Made by a program: the position numbers and the translations under genes. Shown piece after piece: positions 6,387-13,632 of a DNA stretch of 13,632 nucleotides (the stretch's first letter is position 1; every line of letters begins with the position of its first letter). The notes under the pieces are model-generated. The model had not been told where the DNA came from. It worked only from the letters and a program-made list of their open reading frames with translations, and did no database searches. This DNA comes from an uncultured Rhodocyclaceae bacterium (GTDB lineage Bacteria > Pseudomonadota > Gammaproteobacteria > Burkholderiales > Rhodocyclaceae), in the NCBI GenBank assembly GCA_937892345.1, contig CALAGF010000224.1, positions 1 through 13,632 on the forward strand, read 5' to 3'.

Positions 6387-8401
6387 GGGCTTTCCTGGGT
6401 GGCACGGCTGAGGGCGCGCGCCAGTTCGCTACGGGTAAATGGTTTGGCCAGCACCGGCAGTGCACCGGGAGCCGGTGCCGCGTCTTCGTCGGTGTAGCCG
6501 CTGATCAATACGATGTGCATGTCAGGCCGCAGTCGCAGTACTTCGGTGGCGAGCTGGCGCCCGTTTAAGCCACCGGGCATCAGCATGTCGCTGACTAGCA
6601 GGGCAATGTCGGGAATCTGCCCGATCATGGTCAAGGCCTGTTCGCTGTTTTCCGCTTCGATAACCGGGTGGCCGAGGTCGATCAATTGCTGGCGGACGAT
6701 GCGCCGGACATCGCCATCATCCTCGACCAGCAGCACCAATTCTCCGCCGCCGGTACATGCCTGTTCGCCGGCAACACCCTCCTGTTGCGGGTCGACCGAA
6801 GTTTGCGGCATGGCCAGCAGCACCGAGGTGCCTTGGCCGGGAACGCTGCGGATCGACAAGCCGCCGCCGGACTGTCTGGCAAAACCGTAGGCCATGGCCA
6901 GCCCGAGGCCGCTGCCCAAGCCCAGCCGCTTGGTCGTGAAAAAGGGTTCGCAAGCGCGCGCCAAAGTCTCGGGATTCATCCCGCTACCGTTGTCGGAGAC
7001 CTCAATCACCACGTAATGCCCCGAAGGCAGGTCGAAGTCACCGGCATCCACCCCCAGCGTGACCGGGCGGGCGGCGATGTGAAGGCGGCCGCCGTCGGGC
7101 ATTGCGTCGCGGGCATTGAGCGCGAAGTTGAGCAGGGCACTTTCCAGTTGCGCCGGGTCGGCGAGTGCAAAAACCCGTTCGTGGCCCGGATCGCAGGAGA
7201 GGGTGATGGTTTCGGGCAGGGAGCGCCGGATCAGTTTGGCCAGATCGCCGATCAGCAGGCCGATCTCGACCGCCTCCGGCGCGAGTGGCTGCTGCCGGGA
7301 GAAGGTGAGCAGGCGCTTGATCAGTTGTACGCCGCGGCGCGCCGATTGCAACGCCGGTTCGACGAATTCGCCAATTGCCGGGTCGTTCGGGCGTTGATCC
7401 TGCAGGGCGGCAAGATTGCCGATGATGACCGTCAGCAAATTATTGAAGTCGTGTGCGAGTCCACCGGTCAACTGCCCAACGGCTTCCATTTTCTGGGCTT
7501 GCAACAAAGCCGCCTGCATGCGCTTCTGCTCGGTGATTTCATGGGAGAAAACGAAAAATCCGAGAATGCTGCCGTCGACCGCAACTTCGGGCACCAAAGT
7601 GCTGCGCGCGAAAACCGGCTGGCCATTGCGTTCCATCTGGTATTCGTAGGTCACTTGTTGACCAGCGAGCGCCCGCCTTACCGATTCACGGACCTGCCCA
7701 TAAACCAGCGGTCCGATCACATCATGTACGGCACGGCCGGTAACCCCGCCTTCCGGGTGGCCGTACCAGTCCGAGTAGCCCTTGTTGGCGTACTGATACA
7801 CCTCGTTCTGGTCGACATAGCCGATCAGAATCGGAATGGTGTCGTTGATCAGGCGCAGACGGGCTTCGCTGCGCCCCAGTGCTGCGGCAATACGCTCGTT
7901 TTCCTTGTTGGCGCGCCGCAGGTTGGCATTGGCATTTTCGAGTTGCGCAGTGCGCCGGCGCACCCTTTCTTCCAGCTGGATGTTCTGATGTTCGGTCAGG
8001 TGTTCGATGTAGCGCTGTTCGGTGATGTCCGAGTAGAGGGTGACGAATCCTTTGTCGGGCAGTGGCTCGCCACGCAACAACAACACCTTGCCATTGGGTC
8101 GCTGGCGTTCGCTGACATGGGGCTGGAAAAGGCGTGCCGCAGCTACCCTGTCCCTGATCTGAGTCTCCGGGTCACCCGGGCCATATTCGCCACGGCATGC
8201 GTTGTAACGGATGAAATCTTCGAAGGCGGTACCGACACGGGCCAGTGAGGATGGGAAGTCCAGCAGATCGAGAAAGGGCTGGTTCCATGCAACCAGGCGC
8301 AAATCCTTGTCGAAGACGGTCAGCCCCTGGTCGAGCAGATCGAGGCCTGCTTGCAGCATGCGGCTGGCGCGATGTGGTGGGGGCGGGACAGGAATTTCCA
8401 T
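6383..8401 (-). CDS. Soluble hybrid sensor histidine kinase (PAS_7-like, PAS, HisKA, HATPase, REC)
   Basis: 672 residues with no membrane segment or signal peptide, so a cytoplasmic sensor. An N-terminal PAS_7-like domain (about 15-132; LDQGLTVFDKDLRLVAWN, and the RGEYGPGD motif I associate with NahK-type kinases) is followed by a coiled coil (about 133-185). A second PAS (about 185-300, ending HEITEQKR) comes next. HisKA has the phosphoacceptor His317 in GGLAHDFNNLL. The ATPase domain has N-box Asn429 (NFALNARDAMPDGG), DNGSGM and GLGSGLGLAMAYG. A C-terminal receiver has phosphoacceptor Asp605 (LLVSDMLMPGG) and a KPF motif near the end. No HPt domain is present. The start at ATG 8401 has no ribosome site; the next in-frame ATG, 14 codons on, has none either. 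It is divergent from the acyl-CoA ligase operon and coupled to the response regulator. PAS ligand unknown. Confidence 0.93.
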   Translation of the reverse strand: MEIPVPPPPHRASRMLQAGLDLLDQGLTVFDKDLRLVAWNQPFLDLLDFPSSLARVGTAFEDFIRYNACRGEYGPGDPETQIRDRVAAARLFQPHVSERQRPNGKVLLLRGEPLPDKGFVTLYSDITEQRYIEHLTEHQNIQLEERVRRRTAQLENANANLRRANKENERIAAALGRSEARLRLINDTIPILIGYVDQNEVYQYANKGYSDWYGHPEGGVTGRAVHDVIGPLVYGQVRESVRRALAGQQVTYEYQMERNGQPVFARSTLVPEVAVDGSILGFFVFSHEITEQKRMQAALLQAQKMEAVGQLTGGLAHDFNNLLTVIIGNLAALQDQRPNDPAIGEFVEPALQSARRGVQLIKRLLTFSRQQPLAPEAVEIGLLIGDLAKLIRRSLPETITLSCDPGHERVFALADPAQLESALLNFALNARDAMPDGGRLHIAARPVTLGVDAGDFDLPSGHYVVIEVSDNGSGMNPETLARACEPFFTTKRLGLGSGLGLAMAYGFARQSGGGLSIRSVPGQGTSVLLAMPQTSVDPQQEGVAGEQACTGGGELVLLVEDDGDVRRIVRQQLIDLGHPVIEAENSEQALTMIGQIPDIALLVSDMLMPGGLNGRQLATEVLRLRPDMHIVLISGYTDEDAAPAPGALPVLAKPFTRSELARALSRATQESP

Positions 8402-8418
8402 TGCACGATTTTAGTGCA
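8402..8418. promoter_or_regulatory. Short inverted repeat and possible -10 box at the kinase start
   Basis: TGCAC (8402-8406) and GTGCA (8414-8418) form a 5-7-5 dyad directly against the kinase ATG. Read on the minus strand, the spacer includes TAAAAT (8413-8408), a plausible -10 element placing transcription start at or next to the ATG. No convincing -35 box is seen. Confidence 0.35.
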
Positions 8419-8472
8419 CAGCCGGTGCGGGAATCCTTGATGCAATCATTCGTTACATTCCGCCAACAGTTA

Positions 8473-8489
8473 CGCAAGAGTGTTTTGCG
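8473..8489. promoter_or_regulatory. Inverted repeat upstream of the acyl-CoA ligase gene
   Basis: CGCAA (8473-8477) and TTGCG (8485-8489) form a second 5-7-5 dyad in the 161-base divergent gap, 73 bases before the ligase start. GTTAC also occurs three times in this gap (8452, 8469, 8543), the first two 17 bases apart. These are candidate regulator sites only; short dyads arise by chance. Confidence 0.3.
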
Positions 8490-8549
8490 ATCCTCGGACG
8501 AACAATAAAAAAGCCTTGCCCAACGAGAACAGCAACCGGCAAGTTACAT

Positions 8550-8555
8550 AAGGAG
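8550..8555 (+). promoter_or_regulatory. Ribosome binding site of the acyl-CoA ligase gene
   Basis: AAGGAG lies seven bases before GTG 8563. The open frame reaches back to TTG 8557, but that codon is only one base from this site, so GTG 8563 is the start. Confidence 0.8.
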
Positions 8556-8562
8556 ATTGAGA

Positions 8563-10200
8563 GTGCCTGACCCGTATTCCGTCGGCCTGGAGAAGAATCC
8601 GGCCAATTTCGTTCCGCTGTCACCGCTCAGCTTCATTGAGCGCTCCGCTTTTATCTACCCCAAGCGGATTTCCGTCATTCAGGGGGCTCGCCAGTACACC
8701 TGGCTGGAAAGCTATACCCGCTGCCGTCAACTGGCTTCTGCACTGAAAAACCGCGGTATTGCCAAGGGTGATACGGTAGCTGCGATGCTGCCCAACTCGG
8801 CGCCGATGTTCGAGTGCCATTTCGGTGTGCCGATGATCGGCGCCGTGCTCAACACGCTGAACACCCGCCTGGATGCAGAAGCCATCGCCTTCATGCTCAA
8901 GCATGGCGAAGCCAAGGTGCTGATTACCGATCCCGAGTTTTCTGCCACCATCAAGGCGGCGCTCGAACTGCTGGACGGTCCGAAACCGCTGGTGATCGAT
9001 ACGCTGGATCCGGAGTTCACCGGCGGCGAAGCCTTGGGTGAGAAAAACTACGAAGCCTTCCTGAACGAAGGCGATCCCGAATTTGCCTGGACGCTGCCCG
9101 ATGATGAGTGGGATGCGATCGCCCTGAATTACACCTCGGGTACCACCGGCAATCCGAAGGGCGTTGTCTATCACCATCGTGGTGCTTACCTGAACTCGGC
9201 ATCCAACATCATTTCCTGGGGCATGCCGCCGCATTCGGTGTATCTGTGGACGCTGCCGATGTTCCACTGCAACGGCTGGTGCTTCCCGTGGACGCTGGCT
9301 GCCAATGCCGGTACCAGTGTTTGTCTGCGCAAGGTCGATCCGGCTTTGATCTTTGGTTTGATCAAGGATCACAAGGTCAGCCATATGTGCGGTGCGCCGA
9401 TTGTGTACGGCATGATGATCAATGCGCCGGCTGCGCTCAAGGAAGGCATTACCCATCAAGTCAACGGCCTGATCGCCGGTGCAGCACCTCCCGCCGCCAT
9501 CATTGAAGGCGCAGAACAGATGGGCTTCAATATCACCCATGTGTACGGCCTGACCGAAACCTATGGTCCGGCGTCAGTCTGTGCCAAGCATCCCGAATGG
9601 GACAAGCTGCCGATCGATCTGCGCGCTGCGCGCAACGGCCGCCAGGGCGTGCGCTACCACATGCAGGAAGCCATCGCTGTCCTCGACCCGGTGTCGATGG
9701 ATCCCGTGCCCTGGGATGGCGAAACCATGGGCGAAATCATGTTCCGCGGCAATCTGGTGATGAAGGGTTACCTGAAGAACGAAAAAGCCTCCGAGGAAGC
9801 CTTTGCCGGCGGCTGGTTCCATACCGGCGACCTCGCAGTCGTACACAGCGACGGCTACGTGAAGATCAAGGACCGTTCCAAGGACATCATTATTTCCGGT
9901 GGCGAGAACATCTCCTCGCTGGAAGTTGAAGACGTGCTTTATCGTCATCCGGCAGTGATCGCAGCCGCCGTGGTTGCCAAGCCCGACGAAAAGTGGGGCG
10001 AAGTGCCGGCAGCCTTTGTCGAACTGAAGCTTGATGCGACTTGTACCGAGGCTGAGATGATTGAGCATTGCCGTGCCCATCTGGCCCGCTTCAAGGTGCC
10101 CAAGCAGGTGGTGTTTGGCGAATTGCCCAAGACCTCCACCGGCAAAATCCAGAAATACGTTCTCCGCCAGCACGCCCAGTCGGCGTTGGCCATCGAGTAA
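8563..10200 (+). CDS. AMP-forming acyl-CoA synthetase (plant AAE1-like group)
   Basis: 545 residues from GTG 8563. Adenylate-forming motifs are complete: YTSGTTGNPKG (190-200), YGLTETYG (328-335), GGWFHTGDL (416-424) followed by KDRSKDIIISGGENIS, and the catalytic C-terminal PKTSTGK with Lys528. It activates a carboxylic acid with ATP and CoA to an acyl-CoA, AMP and pyrophosphate, in the cytoplasm. The N-terminus (NPANFVPLSPLSFIERSA and RQYTWLESYTRCRQLASAL) resembles plant acyl-activating enzymes of the AAE1 group, which favour short- or medium-chain or aromatic acids over long-chain ones. This hints at a short/medium or substituted substrate, but the exact acid cannot be read from sequence. 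It is the first gene of a run with an acyl-CoA dehydrogenase and ETF-QO. Confidence 0.92.
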   Translation: MPDPYSVGLEKNPANFVPLSPLSFIERSAFIYPKRISVIQGARQYTWLESYTRCRQLASALKNRGIAKGDTVAAMLPNSAPMFECHFGVPMIGAVLNTLNTRLDAEAIAFMLKHGEAKVLITDPEFSATIKAALELLDGPKPLVIDTLDPEFTGGEALGEKNYEAFLNEGDPEFAWTLPDDEWDAIALNYTSGTTGNPKGVVYHHRGAYLNSASNIISWGMPPHSVYLWTLPMFHCNGWCFPWTLAANAGTSVCLRKVDPALIFGLIKDHKVSHMCGAPIVYGMMINAPAALKEGITHQVNGLIAGAAPPAAIIEGAEQMGFNITHVYGLTETYGPASVCAKHPEWDKLPIDLRAARNGRQGVRYHMQEAIAVLDPVSMDPVPWDGETMGEIMFRGNLVMKGYLKNEKASEEAFAGGWFHTGDLAVVHSDGYVKIKDRSKDIIISGGENISSLEVEDVLYRHPAVIAAAVVAKPDEKWGEVPAAFVELKLDATCTEAEMIEHCRAHLARFKVPKQVVFGELPKTSTGKIQKYVLRQHAQSALAIE

Positions 10201-10211
10201 ATCCGGTATCT

Positions 10212-10235
10212 GCAGCCGCTGCGGCGGCTGCTTTT
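10212..10235 (+). terminator. GC hairpin plus T4 between ligase and dehydrogenase, possible attenuator
   Basis: GCAGCCGC (10212-10219) and GCGGCTGC (10224-10231) pair perfectly around TGCG and are followed directly by TTTT (10232-10235). It lies 11 bases after the ligase stop and 22 bases before the dehydrogenase ATG. The T tract is short, so partial termination or 3'-end protection is more likely than a full stop. Confidence 0.55.
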
Positions 10236-10257
10236 CCAGAATCCAAAGGAAATGTGA

Positions 10258-12036
10258 ATGAGTACTTACACCGCTCCCCTGCGCGATATGCAGTTCATTC
10301 TGAACGACATCGCTGATATTGAAGCCATTTGTGCGCTGCCCGGCAACGAGGATTGCTCGGTCGATCTGGTCGAATCGATTCTCGATGAAGCCGCCAAGTT
10401 TGCTTCCGGCGTGCTGGATCCGATCAATCGTGGCGGCGATACCGTCGGTTCCGTCTGCAAGGATGGCGTGGTCACCACCGCGCCCGGTTTCAAGGATGCC
10501 TACCAACTGTTCTGCGAGACCGGCTGGAACGCCATGCCTTTCTCGCCGGAATACGGCGGTCAAGGCTTGCCGGCAGTGGTCACCATGGCCGTCAACGAAA
10601 TGTGGAAGTCGTCCAACATGGCTTTTGCCCTGTGTCCGATGTTGACCGGTGGCGCCATCGAAGCCATTGCCCACCACGCTTCCGACGAACTCAAACAGAT
10701 CTATCTGCCGAAGATGGTCGAAGGCACCTGGACCGGCACGATGAACCTGACCGAGCCGAACGCCGGTTCCGACCTGGCTGCCATTTCCACCAAGGCCAAG
10801 GCCGTGGGTGATGGCAGCTATCTGGTGACCGGTACCAAGATCTTCATTACCTGGGGCGAAAACGACTGCGCCGAGAACATCATCCACCTCGTGCTGGCTC
10901 GCCTACCCGATGCGCCGCCCGGACTGAAAGGGATTTCACTCTTCCTGGTGCCGAAATTCCTGGTTAACGAAGACGGCTCGCTGGGCAAGCGCAACGACCT
11001 GATCTGCTCGTCCATTGAACACAAGCTGGGCATTCACGGCAGTCCGACCGCCGTCATGTCCTACGGCGACAACGAAGGCGCTGTTGGCTACCTGATCGGC
11101 GAAGAAAACAAGGGCGTCGGCTACATGTTCACGATGATGAACCATGCCCGCGTCAATGTCGGTCTGGAAGGTGTCGGCATTGCCGAGCGCGCTTACCAGC
11201 ATGCGCTGTGGTACGCCCGTGAGCGCGTTCAGGGCAAGATCATCGGCGACAAGTCCGGTGAGAAAAAGCCCATCCTTCACCATCCGGACGTTCGTCGTTT
11301 GCTGATGGAAGTCAAGTCGCGTACCGAAGCCATGCGCACGCTGGCTTACTACGCAGCAGCCCAGATCGACAAGGCGCACGCTGGTGATGCCTCGGCGCAA
11401 GCTCGCATCGACCTGCTGACCCCGGTGGTCAAAGGCTGGAGTACGGAGCAGGGGGTTGAACTCTCGTCGACCGCCTTGCAAGTCTTTGGCGGCGTTGGTT
11501 TTGTTGAAGAAACCGGTGCAGCCCAGTACTACCGCGATTCACGCATCACCACGATTTACGAAGGCACGACGGCCATTCAGGCCAACGATCTGGTGGGTCG
11601 CAAGTTGGCCCGTGAAAAGGTCCCAGGTGCTGCGATGAGTGCATTGCTGGCCGAAATGCGCGGTGATGCCGCGTCTCTGGCCGGTAATCCGGTGCTGGCC
11701 AATATTGCGGTCAACCTGCAAAACGGCATCAATTCCCTGGCGGCAACTTCCGACTGGATCATTGCCAATTACGAAACTGCGCCAGCCGACGTTCATGCCG
11801 GCTCCGTGCCTTTCCTGAAGCTCACCGGCATTGTTGTCGGCGGCTGGTTGATGGCCAAGTCGGCCGCTGTGGCAGCACGGCGTCTGGCCGAAGGCAGTGG
11901 CGATACGTTCTACACCGCCAAGCTGGCGACCGCCGAGTACTTTGCCACCCACCAATTGCCGTTTGCCGCAGCCTACGCCGCCGAAGTGACCGGGGGTGCG
12001 GCTTCGGTGCTCGGGCTTGACGAACCGCTGTTCTAA
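10258..12036 (+). CDS. Acyl-CoA dehydrogenase, DmdC-like long form
   Basis: 592 residues, longer than the ~380-residue classic enzymes and typical of the DmdC-like group. A short N-terminal extension (YTAPLRDMQFILNDI, 4-18) is characteristic of this group. The core carries MNLTEPNAGSDLA (162-174), the FAD/substrate region, and the catalytic base Glu435 in IYEGTTAIQANDLVGRK. An extra C-terminal helical domain (about 465-590) follows. It oxidises an acyl-CoA to the 2-enoyl-CoA using FAD and passes electrons to ETF. Relatives include 3-methylmercaptopropionyl-CoA and phenylacyl-CoA dehydrogenases, so the substrate is open. The start has AAAGGA seven bases upstream. It lies between the ligase (57-base gap with hairpin) and ETF-QO (9-base gap), a functional series from activation to quinone reduction. 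Confidence 0.93.
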   Translation: MSTYTAPLRDMQFILNDIADIEAICALPGNEDCSVDLVESILDEAAKFASGVLDPINRGGDTVGSVCKDGVVTTAPGFKDAYQLFCETGWNAMPFSPEYGGQGLPAVVTMAVNEMWKSSNMAFALCPMLTGGAIEAIAHHASDELKQIYLPKMVEGTWTGTMNLTEPNAGSDLAAISTKAKAVGDGSYLVTGTKIFITWGENDCAENIIHLVLARLPDAPPGLKGISLFLVPKFLVNEDGSLGKRNDLICSSIEHKLGIHGSPTAVMSYGDNEGAVGYLIGEENKGVGYMFTMMNHARVNVGLEGVGIAERAYQHALWYARERVQGKIIGDKSGEKKPILHHPDVRRLLMEVKSRTEAMRTLAYYAAAQIDKAHAGDASAQARIDLLTPVVKGWSTEQGVELSSTALQVFGGVGFVEETGAAQYYRDSRITTIYEGTTAIQANDLVGRKLAREKVPGAAMSALLAEMRGDAASLAGNPVLANIAVNLQNGINSLAATSDWIIANYETAPADVHAGSVPFLKLTGIVVGGWLMAKSAAVAARRLAEGSGDTFYTAKLATAEYFATHQLPFAAAYAAEVTGGAASVLGLDEPLF

Positions 12037-12045
12037 GGCGCCATC

Positions 12046-13632
12046 ATGCGGAACGATCGCGATGCGATGGAATACGATGTCGTGATCGTTGGCGGCGGCC
12101 CATCCGGGCTGTCGGCAGCGATCCGCGTCAAGCAACTGGCCGAACAGGCCGGCCGGGAAGTGTCAGTTTGCCTGCTCGAAAAAGGCTCGGAAATCGGTGC
12201 CCATATCCTGTCGGGTGCCGTACTGGAGCCGCATGCGCTGGCCGAGCTTTTCCCCGACTGGCAGGAGCGCGGTGCGCCCCTCAATACGCCGGCCGGTGAA
12301 GACAAGCTGATGTATCTGACGGAAGCGGGTGCTTACAAACTGCCGACGCCGCCACAGATGGCCAACCACGGCAACTACATCATCAGTCTGGGCAATCTTG
12401 CGCGCTGGTTGGGAGAACAGGCCGAGGCGCTTGGGGTGGAAATCTACCCCGGTTTTGCTGCTGCCGAAGTGCTTTACCACGAAGATGGTTCGGTCAAGGG
12501 GGTTGCCACCGGCGATCTGGGTATTGGCAAGGATGGCCAGCCCGGCCACAACTTCCAGCCTGGTATGGAGCTGCATGCCCGGCAGACCATTTTTGCTGAG
12601 GGTTGCCGCGGTTCGCTGACCAAGGGCTTGTTCAGCCAGTTCAATCTGCGCGAGGGCGTTGATCCGCAAACCTACGGCATCGGCATCAAGGAGTTGTGGG
12701 AAGTCGATCCAGCCAAGCACCAGCCGGGGCTGATCGTGCATACCGTGGGTTGGCCGTTGCAAAGCGACACCTATGGCGGCTCCTTCATGTACCACCTGGA
12801 AAATAATCTGGTCGCCATCGGCATGGTGGTCGGGCTGGATTATAAAAATCCCTGGTTGTCGCCCTATGAAGAATTCCAGCGTTACAAGACGCACCCGGCG
12901 ATTCGCGACACCTTTGCCGGTGGGCGGCGAATTTCCTACGGTGCCCGTGCGCTGTCCGAAGGCGGCTATCAATCCGTCCCCAAGCTGAGTTTTCCGGGCG
13001 GGGTGCTGGTTGGCGACACCGCGGGTTTCCTGAATGTGCCGAAAATCAAGGGCACGCACATGGCGATGAAGTCGGGCATGGTTGCCGCAGAGGCAGTGTT
13101 CGAGCATCTGGCCCAGGAAAATGCCGAAGCGGAAGTCATCGGGTACGCGGCGCAGATCAAGAAGAGCTGGCTCTGGGAAGAGTTGTACACGGTGCGCAAC
13201 ATTCGCCCGGCGTTCAAATGGGGGCTCTGGGGCGCCTTGGCCTACGGCGCGATCGATACCTACGTTTTTGGCGGCAAGGCACCGTGGACCCTGCATCACC
13301 ACGAGGACCACACGCAACTTGGCGACAAGAACAGCCATCCGAAAATCGCCTATCCCAAGCCTGACGGTCAACTGACCTTTGATCGCCTTTCTTCCGTTTT
13401 CCTCTCGGCCACGAACCACGAGGAAAACCAGCAGTGTCACCTGCGGCTGAAGGATGAGAGCGTGGCGATCAACGTCAATTACGCGCAATACGGTTCGCCG
13501 GAAACGCGCTATTGCCCGGCTGGCGTGTACGAAATCCTCGGTGAGGATGAAGGCAAGCCGCGTCTGCAGATCAACGGCCAGAACTGCCTGCACTGCAAAA
13601 CCTGCGACATCAAGGATCCGACCCAGAACATC
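12046..13632 (+). CDS. Electron transfer flavoprotein:ubiquinone oxidoreductase (3' truncated by window)
   Basis: 529 codons are present, open to the last base. Family members end soon after the CxxCKTCDIKDPTQN motif, so roughly 20 residues are missing. The FAD-binding GGGPSG (16-21) with YDVVIV before it and LLEKGSEIGAHILSGAV after it match ETF-QO. The GDTAGFLNVPKIKGTHMAM stretch is the family's second nucleotide/quinone region. The 4Fe-4S ligands are Cys490 (RYCPAGVYE), Cys514, Cys517 and Cys520 (CLHCKTC). This inner-membrane-associated enzyme takes electrons from reduced ETF and reduces ubiquinone. ATG 12046 has AAGG at 12035-12038, overlapping the dehydrogenase stop; ATG 12067 is an alternative start. 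The 9-base gap indicates co-transcription and tight coupling with the dehydrogenase. ETF alpha/beta are not in the window. Confidence 0.95.
   Translation, partial: MRNDRDAMEYDVVIVGGGPSGLSAAIRVKQLAEQAGREVSVCLLEKGSEIGAHILSGAVLEPHALAELFPDWQERGAPLNTPAGEDKLMYLTEAGAYKLPTPPQMANHGNYIISLGNLARWLGEQAEALGVEIYPGFAAAEVLYHEDGSVKGVATGDLGIGKDGQPGHNFQPGMELHARQTIFAEGCRGSLTKGLFSQFNLREGVDPQTYGIGIKELWEVDPAKHQPGLIVHTVGWPLQSDTYGGSFMYHLENNLVAIGMVVGLDYKNPWLSPYEEFQRYKTHPAIRDTFAGGRRISYGARALSEGGYQSVPKLSFPGGVLVGDTAGFLNVPKIKGTHMAMKSGMVAAEAVFEHLAQENAEAEVIGYAAQIKKSWLWEELYTVRNIRPAFKWGLWGALAYGAIDTYVFGGKAPWTLHHHEDHTQLGDKNSHPKIAYPKPDGQLTFDRLSSVFLSATNHEENQQCHLRLKDESVAINVNYAQYGSPETRYCPAGVYEILGEDEGKPRLQINGQNCLHCKTCDIKDPTQNI

Noticed and set aside
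6668..8248. Long + strand open frame (526 codons) opposite the histidine kinase
   Set aside because: It lies wholly within a well-supported kinase gene in antisense, its translation shows no recognisable domain, and such frames arise from GC-biased third positions.
8402..8562. Sigma-54 type promoter upstream of the ligase
   Set aside because: No GG-N10-GC pair with the expected -24/-12 context was found, and the response regulator is OmpR-type, not an AAA+ sigma-54 activator.
9574..10887. 437-codon minus-strand open frame spanning the ligase/dehydrogenase junction
   Set aside because: It is antisense to two strongly supported genes and crosses the intergenic hairpin; no family motif is recognisable in it.
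12163..13593. 476-codon minus-strand open frame opposite ETF-QO
   Set aside because: The + strand frame contains all ETF-QO motifs including the four cluster cysteines; the antisense product has no recognisable features.

Overview
The window is a chromosomal segment of a GC-rich Gram-negative bacterium, most likely a betaproteobacterium of the Rhodocyclales (Dechloromonas/Azonexus-like). This is inferred from a PilY1-type pilus protein, a second EF-G-like GTPase, a TonB-type periplasmic protein, and a dense acyl-CoA ligase / acyl-CoA dehydrogenase / ETF-quinone oxidoreductase run with respiratory character. No 16S or other marker is present, so the placement is recognition, not proof. I see no IS element, tRNA, rRNA or CRISPR array. 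Coding density is above 90 %, and no gene-free stretch exceeds about 160 bases.

Region 1 (1-3245, + strand): the last ~108 codons of a PilY1-like type IV pilus tip/biogenesis protein end at 326. A strong GC hairpin (346-373) follows. A TonB-family protein (316-1074) overlaps the pilY1 stop and reads through that hairpin, and it has no ATG available upstream of its membrane anchor. Then comes a complete EF-G paralogue (1138-3189), closed by an imperfect hairpin at 3211-3245.

Region 2 (3275-5652): a minus-strand pair encodes a DODA/YgiD-type LigB-fold dioxygenase (first) and a secreted YceI-type lipocalin-like protein (second), 15 bases apart. A LysR-type regulator is transcribed divergently. 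The 95-base gap between dioxygenase and regulator carries an 8+8 bp inverted repeat that is the obvious candidate operator.

Region 3 (5649-8401, minus strand): a two-component pair. A soluble hybrid histidine kinase (PAS_7-like, PAS, HisKA, HATPase, REC) overlaps an OmpR-type response regulator by an ATGA. The regulator's stop overlaps the convergent LysR stop in a shared TTAA.

Region 4 (8402-13632, + strand): transcribed divergently from the kinase is a fatty or aromatic acid oxidation set. It comprises an AMP-forming acyl-CoA ligase of the plant AAE1-like group, a ~590-residue DmdC-like acyl-CoA dehydrogenase, and ETF:ubiquinone oxidoreductase, which runs off the window end about 20 residues short of its expected C-terminus. 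Together they would activate a carboxylic acid to its CoA ester, dehydrogenate it, and pass the electrons through ETF (not encoded here) to the quinone pool. The divergent two-component system is the natural candidate regulator. A GC hairpin plus T4 sits between ligase and dehydrogenase and may attenuate transcription.

Most genes are of ordinary families. The points most worth a second look are the hairpin-embedded TonB start, the altered switch I of the EF-G paralogue, and the pairing of a soluble PAS hybrid kinase system with the acyl-CoA oxidation operon.
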